A DNA stretch of 59,682 nt from Mastigocoleus sp. MO_188.B34 (GTDB lineage: Bacteria > Cyanobacteriota > Cyanobacteriia > Cyanobacteriales > Nostocaceae), in the NCBI RefSeq assembly GCF_030065675.1, contig NZ_JASJDK010000044.1:1-59682 (forward strand), given 5' to 3'. Below are positions 36,076 to 45,179 of the stretch, in pieces. Within the stretch, counting starts at the first letter, position 1. Each line of letters opens with the position of its first letter. The translations under genes and the position numbers were made by a program. The notes beneath the pieces were generated by a model. That model saw only the letters and a program-made list of their open reading frames with translations. It was not told the origin of the DNA and ran no database searches.

Positions 36076-39000
36076 ATGAAAGTTCTCCATGGTACCTGGA
36101 TTCCAAATGCCGAGTCCGGTTTTGTTCAATCGGGTTCCTTCTGTCTGTGGGTAGAAGTCCCTCTAGGTAAGGGACAAAGAAGCAAAGAGAAAATTCACCC
36201 CGGACATCTCAGAAGTGATGATTTAGTTACTTTCTTGACCCAAGAATTGGGCTTGAAAGAGAATGCTGTACAACTAAAAGAGCGCATATCTCCCAAATAC
36301 TTTGCTCTTCCCACAGCAAATGATAAACCTCTCCCTTCACCGGAGCTAACTAAATATTTGGAAGTGGAAATTCCGGACGAATATGAGGATTTTCAATATT
36401 GGAAAGTAGATTGTTATCCAACGGTAGTTTCTAGCAAAACAGATTATTCCCGCGTTCCAACTGCTGTGAATGCGATTAAATTTCTTAACGATATTCACTT
36501 TTTAGCACTATACAATTTGGGTGAATTTCAACTGGGTTCGGATTTATTGTTTTGGTATCACTACACCCAAGCTTTTAAACCGATAATTTTCAAAGACCAG
36601 TATATTCCAGCACTCAAATATCGGCAGTTAGAAACTAAAAAGACTAAGACAAAAGGCACACAAAAGTCTAAAAATAGCAAGAATAATTACAAAAATGTGA
36701 GTTTTGAAATCTACCCTACGTGGGAAATTATTTCCGAACAATACGAAGCAAATATACAAAAGTATATTGAATATATGCCAGCAATTTGTGTGGCTGGTTC
36801 GTCTATACTCTCCAATCCAATCGAATTTTTTGAGCCAGAAACCTTATTGCGTCACTTTTCCGAATATTTAATATGCAATTTGGTGACTCACACCCAATCA
36901 ACAGCAGCATTTGATAAAAAGATTGCAGATTCTGTAGTTCATAATTGTTTTCATTCCCGCAAACATACCCCTCTGAAAACAAATGCTGCTTTGGAGGAAT
37001 ATAAACAATGGTTGGAATGGAAAAATAAAATTACCCGTACCCAAACTGATTCTTCCTTTCACCTATGTTTTCAACTGGATTCCGCCGCTCCTGATAATAT
37101 AGATAATTGGCAAATGCATTTTCTAGTAGCCAGTAAACAAGATCCTTCGCTAAAAATGGCATTAGCTGACTACTGGACAATGGGTAACAAAACTAGAACA
37201 GGGGTACATAAGGATTTTGGTAAGGACTTTGAAACCAATTTATTGCTAAATTTAGGTTATGCAGCCCGGATGTATCCCAACTTGTGGAAAGGTTTAGAAA
37301 CCGATCGCCCCACGGGATTAAAACTAACTTTAGATCAAGCCTTTGATTTCCTCAAGGAAAGTGCTTGGGTATTAGAAGATTCTGGTTTCAAGGTAATTGT
37401 ACCCGCATGGTATACCCCCGCTGGTCGCCGTCGCGCCAAAATTCGCCTCAAGGCTTCTTCCCGTAAGGATTCTGCGACTAAAAGTAAAACTAAAAGTTAT
37501 TTCGATTTAGATTCCCTGGTGCAGTATCAGTATGAATTAGCAATTGGAGAACAAGTTGTCACCCCCCAGGAATGGGAACAATTGGTAAATGCAAAGTCTC
37601 CCCTAGTAAATTTTCGCGGTCAATGGATGGAACTCGATCGCGATAAAATGCAACAATTACTAGAATTTTGGCAATCTCACGGTGACGAACAACCACAGAT
37701 GACATTGCTGGAATTCTTACAAAAGAGTGCAGAAGTTGGGGATGAGTGGGAAATCGAACATGATGAAGCTTTGTCAGCTATGATGGCAAAGTTGCAAGAT
37801 AAAAGTCAATTAGAACCAATTACAGAATTAGTAAATCTGCAAGGAACTTTACGGGAATATCAAAAGCGAGGTGTATCTTGGCTCGATTACTTGGAAAGAT
37901 TGGGATTAAATGGCTGTTTGGCTGATGATATGGGTTTGGGAAAGTCGGTACAGGTGATTGCGCGACTAATACAGGAACGAGAGAAAAATAATCAGAAAAA
38001 ACCTTTATTACCGACCCTTTTAATTGCACCTACTTCCGTTGTGGGAAACTGGCAAAAAGAAATAGCTAAATTTGCACCCCACCTGAAAACGATGGTACAT
38101 CACGGTGGTAATCGCCTACAAGCAACCCCAGAATTTAAAGCTGCTTGTCAGGAATTTGATGTAGTAATTAGTTCTTTTACCCTAGCCCGTAAGGATGAAA
38201 AGCTATTTAATAATTTTGAATGGCAACGTATAGTTTTAGATGAAGCGCAAAATATTAAAAATCCCAAAGCTGCACAAACCAAGGCGATTCTTAAACTCAA
38301 AGCAAAACACAAATTGGCTTTAACTGGAACTCCTGTAGAAAACCGCTTGTTGGATTTATGGTCAATTTTTAACTTTCTCAATCCCGGTTATTTGGGTAAA
38401 CAAACCCAATTTCGTAAATCCTTTGAAGTACCCATCCAAAAAAATAACGACAAAATCAAATCAACTACCCTGAAAAAGTTAGTTGAACCCCTGATTCTCC
38501 GACGGGTAAAAACTGATAAATCTATTATTAGCGATTTACCCGATAAAGTTGAGCAAAAACTATATACAAATCTGACCAAGGAGCAAGCATCTTTATATGA
38601 GGTTGTGGTCAAAGATGTGGAGAAAAAACTCCAAGAAGCAGAAGGAATTGAGCGTAAAGGCTTGATGCTTTCCACCCTAATGAAATTAAAACAGATTTGT
38701 AATCATCCCGCCCAATTTCTCCAAGATAATAGCGAATTTTCCCCCGAGCGGTCGCACAAACTCAGTCGTCTTGCAGAAATGGTAGAAGAAGCCGTTTTAG
38801 AAGGAGAAAGTTTACTAATATTCAGCCAATTTACCGAAGTATGTCAAAGTGTTGAGAAATATCTCAAATATAATTTACATTGCAATACCTACTATTTACA
38901 TGGTGGAACTAACCGCAAACGTCGGGAAAATATGATTGCGGAATTTCAAGATCCAGAAACAGAAGCATCAGTTTTTATCCTTTCCCTGAAAGCCGGTGGT

Positions 39001-39294
39001 GTTGGTATTACCCTCACAAAAGCTAACCATGTTTTCCATTTTGACCGTTGGTGGAATCCCGCAGTAGAAAATCAGGCTACAGACAGAGCTTTTCGGATTG
39101 GTCAAAAAAAGAATGTATTTGTGCATAAATTTGTTTCGATTGGAACTTTGGAAGAAAGAATTGACCAAATGATTGAGGATAAGAAAAAGCTTTCTTCTGC
39201 TGTGGTTGGTAGTGATGAATCTTGGTTAACAGAGCTAGACAATGATGCGTTTAAACAACTAATCGCATTGAATAAAAGTGCAGTATTGGAGTAG
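36076..39294 (+). CDS. SNF2-family DEAD/DEAH-box helicase
   Basis: 1072 residues. The N-terminal half (1-560) is the accessory region common to bacterial SNF2 helicases of this class. The motor has motif I DDMGLGKSVQV (about 617-627), LLIAPTSVVGNWQKE, the DEAQ box at about 722, ALTGTPVENRL (motif III), FSQFTEVCQSVEKYL and the motif V/VI stretch GGVGITLTKANHVFHFDRWW followed by QATDRAFRIGQ. It is an ATP-driven double-stranded DNA or nucleoprotein translocase. The SWIM gene begins 25 bases after its stop, so the two form an operon, a pairing seen widely in bacteria and probably acting in DNA repair or transcription recycling. Confidence 0.93.
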   Translation: MKVLHGTWIPNAESGFVQSGSFCLWVEVPLGKGQRSKEKIHPGHLRSDDLVTFLTQELGLKENAVQLKERISPKYFALPTANDKPLPSPELTKYLEVEIPDEYEDFQYWKVDCYPTVVSSKTDYSRVPTAVNAIKFLNDIHFLALYNLGEFQLGSDLLFWYHYTQAFKPIIFKDQYIPALKYRQLETKKTKTKGTQKSKNSKNNYKNVSFEIYPTWEIISEQYEANIQKYIEYMPAICVAGSSILSNPIEFFEPETLLRHFSEYLICNLVTHTQSTAAFDKKIADSVVHNCFHSRKHTPLKTNAALEEYKQWLEWKNKITRTQTDSSFHLCFQLDSAAPDNIDNWQMHFLVASKQDPSLKMALADYWTMGNKTRTGVHKDFGKDFETNLLLNLGYAARMYPNLWKGLETDRPTGLKLTLDQAFDFLKESAWVLEDSGFKVIVPAWYTPAGRRRAKIRLKASSRKDSATKSKTKSYFDLDSLVQYQYELAIGEQVVTPQEWEQLVNAKSPLVNFRGQWMELDRDKMQQLLEFWQSHGDEQPQMTLLEFLQKSAEVGDEWEIEHDEALSAMMAKLQDKSQLEPITELVNLQGTLREYQKRGVSWLDYLERLGLNGCLADDMGLGKSVQVIARLIQEREKNNQKKPLLPTLLIAPTSVVGNWQKEIAKFAPHLKTMVHHGGNRLQATPEFKAACQEFDVVISSFTLARKDEKLFNNFEWQRIVLDEAQNIKNPKAAQTKAILKLKAKHKLALTGTPVENRLLDLWSIFNFLNPGYLGKQTQFRKSFEVPIQKNNDKIKSTTLKKLVEPLILRRVKTDKSIISDLPDKVEQKLYTNLTKEQASLYEVVVKDVEKKLQEAEGIERKGLMLSTLMKLKQICNHPAQFLQDNSEFSPERSHKLSRLAEMVEEAVLEGESLLIFSQFTEVCQSVEKYLKYNLHCNTYYLHGGTNRKRRENMIAEFQDPETEASVFILSLKAGGVGITLTKANHVFHFDRWWNPAVENQATDRAFRIGQKKNVFVHKFVSIGTLEERIDQMIEDKKKLSSAVVGSDESWLTELDNDAFKQLIALNKSAVLE

Positions 39295-39319
39295 GAATTA
39301 CAATATTGGAGTGAAAAAC

Positions 39320-40159
39320 ATGGCAAAATTTAGTCGAACTTGGTGGGGCGATCGCTTTATCCAAGCATTAGAAGAATTTACCGATGAAAATAGATTAAAA
39401 AGGGGACGTTCCTACGCTCGTGGTGGTAAAGTTTTAAATTTTGAAATCGACAAAAACGAAATAGTTGCTCAAGTCCAAGGTTCAATAAATCCTTATTTTG
39501 GCGTTTATACAGTTCCACTTTACTGTACTGAAATAAAACTTACACCAATTCCAAAAACCAAATGGAAAGAAGTAATTAGCAAACTATCATCTAAAGCTAG
39601 CGTTGTTTCTCGGTTACTATTAAATGAAGTTCCTGAAAATATTGAAGACACATTTGCAGAATTAGGATTAAATTTACTACCCCATAGCAAAAAAGATTTT
39701 AAAACCAGTTGTTCCTGTCCGGATTATGCTAATCCATGTAAACATATTGCAGGGGTATATTACCTAGTTGCATCCCAACTGGATCGAGATCCATTTTTAT
39801 TATTTGAACTGCGCGGATTATCTAAAACAGAACTACAAGAGAAATTAGCAGCATCACCATTAGGTAAAGCCCTATCTTCTCAGTTCAATACAGAAGAAAT
39901 TCCTATTGAAACTAGCACATCTCTATATCCCAAGCTAGAAAAGAAAATAATTACCCAAAAACCAACATCCAAAGAATTTTGGTTAGGGAAAAAACGATTA
40001 CCCCAAACTATTGAAGTTGCAAATCAAAGTGGAGTTTCAGCAATTTTAGTCAAAAAACAAGGAGATTACCCAGCTTTTTGGAATAAAGATAATTCCTTTA
40101 TTGCAGCGATGGAAGAATTATATGACAGAGTGAAGGGGAAGAATCAAAATTTGATGTAA
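39320..40159 (+). CDS. SWIM zinc-finger protein
   Basis: 279 residues. I start at the ATG at 39320 (GGAGTG upstream) rather than the frame opening at 39278, which overlaps the helicase gene. The opening MAKFSRTWWGDRFIQALEEF is typical of the SNF2-associated family. The SWIM finger is SCSCPDYANPCKHI (about 131-144; CxCxnCxH), a zinc-binding module for DNA or protein contacts. The C-terminal part is charged. It presumably works with the upstream helicase. Confidence 0.9.
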   Translation: MAKFSRTWWGDRFIQALEEFTDENRLKRGRSYARGGKVLNFEIDKNEIVAQVQGSINPYFGVYTVPLYCTEIKLTPIPKTKWKEVISKLSSKASVVSRLLLNEVPENIEDTFAELGLNLLPHSKKDFKTSCSCPDYANPCKHIAGVYYLVASQLDRDPFLLFELRGLSKTELQEKLAASPLGKALSSQFNTEEIPIETSTSLYPKLEKKIITQKPTSKEFWLGKKRLPQTIEVANQSGVSAILVKKQGDYPAFWNKDNSFIAAMEELYDRVKGKNQNLM

Positions 40160-40230
40160 GTTTATAACCCTGATAAGCGACCTTATAGTGCTACATCTTT
40201 ATAGAACGTCCCTGAAACACTCGATTTTTG

Positions 40231-40343
40231 AAAAAATTTTTTTTCGCTCCGCTACTCTCAAAAAGTGTAAATGAAGAAAGAGCAAAGAATAATAGAGTAA
40301 AAGTATAAAGGGCTACTGAAGAGTGCACCCTGCGGGAAGCGAG
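40231..40343. repeat. Duplicated 3' flank, copy A (possible DGR initiation region)
   Basis: About 113 bases after the stand-alone FGE gene, nearly repeated at 41261-41376. Common blocks on the plus strand are TTTTTTTCGCTCCGCT, CTCAAAAAGTGTAAA, GTAAAAGTATAAAGGGCTAC and the GAAGAG...CACCCT..GGGAAGC stretch adjoining the stop. The short GC-rich part next to the coding end is where a DGR would keep its initiation site and hairpin. Outside the duplicated unit the flanks differ. Confidence 0.75.
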
Positions 40344-41150
40344 CTACGGCGAAACCCCGCAAACTACACGCAACCCAACATCGTAGTCGATGACGTAGTT
40401 GCTGCGAGAAGCAGAACGACAGCAATCAGGATCGAGGTACCAAGAACCGCCGCGCAGCAGACGGTAACGATTATCATTGTCATCCACGTCTTTTACCCAT
40501 GCACTTCCATCTGTTGGCGCTCCTTCATAATTACTATGCCAAGTATCTTCACACCATTCCCACACATTCCCATGCATGTCGTATAATCCAAAGGCGTTTG
40601 CTACACCAAAACTGCCTACTTCTGTTGTTTTATTACGGTAAGTGCCCTTTGTACCAGCGCCATAAGTTGATTCTGCATTGTAATTTGCAAGGTCCGATGT
40701 GATTGTTTCGCCGAAATGAAATGGGGTAGTTGTACCTGCACGACAAGCATATTCCCATTCTGCTTCGCTGGGTAAACGGTAGTTTCTGTTAGTGTATTGA
40801 GAAAGGCGATCGCAAAATTCCACTGCATCTGACCAAGTTACTTGTTCAACTGGTCGGTTATCTCCTTTAAAATCAGATGGGTCGGGTTTGAGTTCGCGGT
40901 TTACTTGCTCGAGGGATGCGATAAATTTCCACTGTGCTTGGGTCACCTGGTATTTTCCCATGAAGAAAGTAGGAACTGTGACTTCGTGTTCCGGACGTTC
41001 ATCATCACTACTACCTTCTTCGGTTTCCGGTGCACCCATTTTAAAAGTACCAGTGGGAATCTGTACCATTTCCAGTTGGACTTGGTTTCCCAAGTTTTCG
41101 ATGAAGCGTTTCGCTGTTCCTGGGGAACGGTTGATAAGTATTTTTGCCAT
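40344..41150 (-). CDS. Stand-alone FGE-sulfatase/C-type-lectin-fold protein with a DGR-like variable C-terminus
   Basis: 268 residues. [90 protein letters not shown] and RLLRGGSW are the canonical FGE-fold blocks. The real formylglycine-generating enzyme has two cysteines in an LCHxSYC loop after GGSW; these are absent here, so it should bind ligands rather than modify sulfatases. The last 30 residues are the variable site. It is closely similar to the C-terminal domain of the upstream 898-residue protein and shares its 3' flank, so it arose by tandem duplication. It is the last gene of the conflict-type operon, or has its own promoter in the 226-base gap. Confidence 0.88.
   Translation of the reverse strand: MAKILINRSPGTAKRFIENLGNQVQLEMVQIPTGTFKMGAPETEEGSSDDERPEHEVTVPTFFMGKYQVTQAQWKFIASLEQVNRELKPDPSDFKGDNRPVEQVTWSDAVEFCDRLSQYTNRNYRLPSEAEWEYACRAGTTTPFHFGETITSDLANYNAESTYGAGTKGTYRNKTTEVGSFGVANAFGLYDMHGNVWEWCEDTWHSNYEGAPTDGSAWVKDVDDNDNRYRLLRGGSWYLDPDCCRSASRSNYVIDYDVGLRVVCGVSP
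40374..40442 (-). other. Putative DGR variable region 1
   Basis: The 23 codons from Trp (GGSW) to Val-Gly. Most are NNC or NNT: TAC CTC GAT, TGC TGT, AGC AAC TAC GTC ATC GAC TAC. They fit an AAC/AAT-rich template mutated at adenines. The framing sequences (CGCGGCGGTTC upstream, GTTGGGTTGCGTGT downstream on the coding strand) are constant with copy 2. No template repeat is seen in the window, so this is a pattern-based call. Confidence 0.65.
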
Positions 41151-41260
41151 TTCAGGGATCAGGTATCAGCTGTTAGCACAATTAATATAACTTGCAGTAA
41201 TCTCATTTAGCCCCACAACCCACCTTGAAATAAATTAATTTATTCGATAAACCCAATCTT

Positions 41261-41376
41261 CGAAAATTTTTTTCGCTCCGCTGCGCTACGCTCAAAAAGT
41301 GTAAAAAAGAAAGAGCAGAGAGTAACAGGGTAAAAGTATAAAGGGCTACTGAAGAGCCCACCCTACGGGAAGCTAG
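41261..41376. repeat. Duplicated 3' flank, copy B
   Basis: Counterpart of 40231-40343, lying between the 898-codon gene and the stand-alone FGE gene. It differs by a few substitutions and an extra GCGCTAC. The duplicated unit (FGE coding part plus this flank) is offset by about 1,030 bases. Confidence 0.75.
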
Positions 41377-44073
41377 CTACGGCGAAACCCCGCAAACCAC
41401 ACGCAACCCAACAAGGATGTAGTCGATGACGTAGCTGAAGCGAAAAGCACAACGGCAGATTTGAGGATTGTAGTACCACGAACCGCCGCGCAGCAGCCGC
41501 CGGGAACGATTATCATTATCACTACTTTCTGCTTCTACCCACGCCCTTCCATCTGTTGGTGCTCCTTCATAATTATTATGCCAAGTATCTTCACACCATT
41601 CCCATACATTCCCGTGCATGTCATATAATCCAAAGCCGTTTGCTACACCAAAACTACCTACTTCTGTTGTTTCCTGACGGTAAGTACCCTTTGTACCAGC
41701 GCCATAAGTGTATTCAGCGTTGTAATTTGCTAGTTCCGATGTGATTGTTTCGCCAAAGTGAAATGGGGTGGTTGTACCTGCACGACAAGCATATTCCCAT
41801 TCTGCTTCGCTGGGTAAACGGTAGTTTCTCTTAGTGTATTCAGAAAGGCGATCACAAAATTCCACTGCATCTGACCAATCAACAGATTCAACTGGTCGGT
41901 TATCTCCTTTAAAATCAGATGGGTCGGGTTTGAGTTCACGGTTTACTTGAGGGAGAGATGCGACAAATTTCCACTGTACTTGGGTTACCTGGTATTTTCC
42001 CATGAAGAAAGTGGGAACTGTGACTTCGTGTTGCGGACGTTCTGAGTCTCTACTACTTTCTTCGGTTTCCGGTGCACCCATTTTAAAAGTACCAGTGGGA
42101 ATTTCTACCATTTCCAGTACTGTTCCATCCCCGAGATTTTCGCTAAAACCATAAGCTTGCTGACGACGACGTTTGATAATTAATTCCGTATTGCGTCGGA
42201 AAAAGCCAGTTTTTTTAAGTTCGATGGTAGCTACTTCAAATTCGAAGGGTTGAATATCTACAGCTAATTCTGGCTTATCTTTAATTTCGTCATCTTCAAT
42301 AACAATCTTGGCAATTTCAAAGTTAAAATCTTCTAATGGTGGAAATGTCCCAGACTTCTGAGATTTTTCCTTTAAATATTCTGCAAACTCTGCATATTCT
42401 CCACCTAAACGTTTTAAAACGTCAGTAGTAATCTTGGCAAAAGATTGAATGCTAGTGTCCTGTTTTATTTTTTCTTTTGTTTCGTCATCCCATTCAGGAT
42501 CGGGAGATAACAGCGCTGCAAAATTTTTAATGGATATACCGGCTTTTTTGGCAATATACTGGGAAACCTCATGCAGGACTTGATCTACGTCCGGTGTGGG
42601 GACAGATTCGGTTAATAAATCCCTAACTCCAACTCCTTCGACTTCGACAAAATCATAATTAGCTGTATTAGTCGCTTTGTCTCGTTTTAAAAGACCGCTC
42701 ATAAAAACTTCAGCCACATGAACTTGCATTGATTCCTTTAATATTGTTTGCTGAATAAGATGAACTACAGGTAAACTTACGGGAACAGTAGCCATTAAAC
42801 CAGCTAAACGTCTCGCTGTTGGGGATGCAGTTGCTCGAAAGCGATTTACCAAGTCTGCTGCGGATGGTTCATTGTTAGTATTATTGGATATCTCTGATTT
42901 TTCCGGAATTAGATTTTCCTGAAGTAAATTGGGGTCAAATAAAATCCCTGCGGTTTGAGTACTTCCAAATCCCGCGACTACCCGCGACCATTGTTTTACC
43001 GAATCCGGGTCTAGTGTAATTATAGGTAGAGTGATGCTTTGGTTTACATCCACATCTTCCCAAACTGGTAACCCCTCAACCGTAAGTTTTTTGTTGGGAA
43101 CACCAGGTTCAAGGGCGTTTAACAGTACTGGATACCCAAAACCCATCGCAGTTCTCGTCCACAACCATTCTGGGAATAATTGAACAATCGCCAAACATCC
43201 AGAGTTAGACCACTTCTTTAAAATGTCGTGAATTTTTAAAGTTTGGTGAATTTTATTCTGATTTTTACCCTGATACCATATTTGAGAAGTACAATCACTA
43301 ACGAACAATATTAAACGTCTACCTGCGGAGTCTAATAGTTCCTGAGGACTGCGGGGGGATTGCTGATGTGTTGATTGATTCTGCTGTGAAAAGAGTTTAA
43401 TTTCACCTTTGTCATCGGTTTGTAAACTCCAAGTAAAAACAGATCGAAAAGCACCTGAGAATTCAATCAGTTGTTGAAACTCAGCAATTATTTCTCGCCA
43501 AATTATTATCGAAGGAGATTTTTCCACAACCAAAGCCAAGTCTAACCATCGTTCCGGTTCTGGCTTGAATTTTGGGAGCAAAATTCTGTTTTCGGCAAAT
43601 TGCGTTACAGTTTCTTCTGCATCTAAAATCTTTCTAGTTCGAGAAGATACCTTACGCATCAGCGGACGTAACGCTCGTCCTAAAGCTAGTTTATTACGTA
43701 ATGCTGGTGCTGCGGGAGCCTTAAATGGAATACTTTCTGAAGCGGATTGTGACTGAGTTTTATCATCTGACCCATTGGAAGCACTGGGAATATTGACAGA
43801 TGCTGCTGGTTGTTGTAAAGACTCGGGATTCGCAGGTGTTGATGTTGGTGGTAAAGCAGTAGTTTCTTCGATCTCTGTTTTGATAATCTTCGTCTCGGTT
43901 TCTTCAGCAGATTCTTCTGGTGTAGAATCTGATGCAGAAATTTTCTCAACCTCACCCATCTGAACTGCTAACCAGAGGAGATCAGCTATTTCTTCTGCAT
44001 CTAGTTCGAGTTGAGCTTGCTTCAACACAGTCCATAATTTTCCAATTCCCTCAGAGCCAGTTACCTGCTTCAT
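41377..44073 (-). CDS. SAV_2336-like/vWA-type conflict-system protein with C-terminal FGE fold
   Basis: 898 residues. Residues 1-42 form a small helical domain (IGKLWTVLKQAQLELDAEEI) resembling an effector-associated domain. Residues 45-125 are a Ser/Thr/Glu-rich linker. Residues 170-470 resemble the SAV_2336 N-terminal/vWA-like module: WLDLALVVEKSPSIIIW, a MIDAS-like strand, RRLILFVSDCTSQIWYQG, and LAIVQLFPEWLW. Residues 640-898 are an FGE-sulfatase/C-type-lectin fold ending in a DGR-like variable site (GGSWYYNPQICRCAFRFSYV). The catalytic FGE cysteines are missing. The MoxR gene ends 8 bases upstream, so it is in an operon with MoxR, VMAP and CHAT. It is likely the sensor of the system. Confidence 0.85.
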   Translation of the reverse strand: MKQVTGSEGIGKLWTVLKQAQLELDAEEIADLLWLAVQMGEVEKISASDSTPEESAEETETKIIKTEIEETTALPPTSTPANPESLQQPAASVNIPSASNGSDDKTQSQSASESIPFKAPAAPALRNKLALGRALRPLMRKVSSRTRKILDAEETVTQFAENRILLPKFKPEPERWLDLALVVEKSPSIIIWREIIAEFQQLIEFSGAFRSVFTWSLQTDDKGEIKLFSQQNQSTHQQSPRSPQELLDSAGRRLILFVSDCTSQIWYQGKNQNKIHQTLKIHDILKKWSNSGCLAIVQLFPEWLWTRTAMGFGYPVLLNALEPGVPNKKLTVEGLPVWEDVDVNQSITLPIITLDPDSVKQWSRVVAGFGSTQTAGILFDPNLLQENLIPEKSEISNNTNNEPSAADLVNRFRATASPTARRLAGLMATVPVSLPVVHLIQQTILKESMQVHVAEVFMSGLLKRDKATNTANYDFVEVEGVGVRDLLTESVPTPDVDQVLHEVSQYIAKKAGISIKNFAALLSPDPEWDDETKEKIKQDTSIQSFAKITTDVLKRLGGEYAEFAEYLKEKSQKSGTFPPLEDFNFEIAKIVIEDDEIKDKPELAVDIQPFEFEVATIELKKTGFFRRNTELIIKRRRQQAYGFSENLGDGTVLEMVEIPTGTFKMGAPETEESSRDSERPQHEVTVPTFFMGKYQVTQVQWKFVASLPQVNRELKPDPSDFKGDNRPVESVDWSDAVEFCDRLSEYTKRNYRLPSEAEWEYACRAGTTTPFHFGETITSELANYNAEYTYGAGTKGTYRQETTEVGSFGVANGFGLYDMHGNVWEWCEDTWHNNYEGAPTDGRAWVEAESSDNDNRSRRLLRGGSWYYNPQICRCAFRFSYVIDYILVGLRVVCGVSP
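41407..41478 (-). other. Putative DGR variable region 2
   Basis: 24 codons from Trp to Val-Gly at the end of the 898-residue protein. Against copy 1 (excluding a one-codon indel) I count 13 base changes, 11 of them at codon positions 1 or 2, altering 8 of 9 changed codons, for example CTC/TAC, TGC/ATC, AGC/TTC, TCT/TTT. The block TAC GTC ATC GAC TAC is shared, so the two copies descend from one diversified ancestor and then diverged again. Confidence 0.65.
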
Positions 44074-44081
44074 GATCTATC

Positions 44082-45158
44082 CTATGGGTTAAGGCTTTTG
44101 AGCAATTGGTCAATTAATTCTTGCTTCTTTTGAACCTCAGGTGCATATTTACGGGTCATTAGATAAATTGCATTCAGTAATTGGTCAGTCGCCAAATTTT
44201 CTTGTTGATTGTCACGTTTTTCGATAAATTTCTTGATTAATTCCTCAGCTTCTTTTAAAAACTCAGTTTCATCTTTCCTATCCGAAAAGTGAGCTTTAAC
44301 AATCTTCGTTAGCTCTTTTTCGTCGGGTTCTTTGATATCCAAACGCAAACAGCGACGTAAAAACGCAGGAGGAAAATCTCGTTCTCCATTACTGGTGAGA
44401 ATCACGAAGGGAAAGTTATCGCATTGTATCCGCCCTTGGTTAATGGTAGTTTTGATATCATCTTTAGTAATATCTTCTGTTTTATCTTTATAAGCAGTTC
44501 TCACACCCACAGTTTCACATTTTTCTGTAATCCGCACTAACTCAGGGATTTCAAATTGCCCCTCTTCAAAAACATGCAATAAATCATTGGGTAAGTCAAT
44601 ATCGCTTTTATCAATTTCGTCAATCAGTAATGCTCGTGGTCTTTTCGATCCTGATTTCGATGGTAATAAAGCAGTTCCTAGTGGTCCAAGTTGAATATAT
44701 TTACCAATGTCGTTGAGATTATTGGAATTATTTGTACTTGATTGCGGGGTTTCGCGATCGCTAATTTCGTTGGAGTTATTTGAATGATTAGTACCTGGTA
44801 GCGAGGTATCCTGAAGACGAGCGATCGCATCGTAAGAATACAGCCCATCCTTAAGAGTAGTACGAGTTGTAATTGGCCAGTACAAAACTTCACCCAATTT
44901 TAACTGATAAGCAACAGCATAAGCTAGGGATGTTTTTCCCGTACCCGGTTTCCCCGTTACTAATAAGGGTCGTCGTAGATATAAAGCTGCATTAACTAAA
45001 TTAATTTCTTCTTCGCGAGCTTGAAACTTCGCACCGCGTTTTTTCTTTGTGTTTTTGTCATCATTACCATATTCACGCCAACTTGGCGGAGGTGGTAAAT
45101 TGTCTATATCATCATGGGGTTTGGGATTACCAGGTTGAAAAATTTTCCAGTCAGTCAT
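44082..45158 (-). CDS. MoxR-family AAA+ ATPase
   Basis: 358 residues. Walker A is TGKPGTGKTSLAYAVA (K75), Walker B is RALLIDEIDKSDIDLPNDLL (D180, E181), sensor 1 is FVILTSNGERDFPPAFLRR (with the likely arginine finger), and the C-terminal lid follows. Residues 120-150 are an Asn/Ser-rich insert. MoxR ATPases work as chaperones together with vWA proteins, here the downstream 898-residue protein. It lies 21 bases after the VMAP gene and 8 before the vWA gene, so it is operonic. It probably acts as the nucleotide-driven switch of the system. Confidence 0.93.
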   Translation of the reverse strand: MTDWKIFQPGNPKPHDDIDNLPPPPSWREYGNDDKNTKKKRGAKFQAREEEINLVNAALYLRRPLLVTGKPGTGKTSLAYAVAYQLKLGEVLYWPITTRTTLKDGLYSYDAIARLQDTSLPGTNHSNNSNEISDRETPQSSTNNSNNLNDIGKYIQLGPLGTALLPSKSGSKRPRALLIDEIDKSDIDLPNDLLHVFEEGQFEIPELVRITEKCETVGVRTAYKDKTEDITKDDIKTTINQGRIQCDNFPFVILTSNGERDFPPAFLRRCLRLDIKEPDEKELTKIVKAHFSDRKDETEFLKEAEELIKKFIEKRDNQQENLATDQLLNAIYLMTRKYAPEVQKKQELIDQLLKSLNP

Positions 45159-45179
45159 AAAAATATTCGGTCGAGTAAT

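Noticed and set aside
40344-41150. Sulfatase-activating FGE function
   Set aside because: The catalytic cysteine loop is missing.
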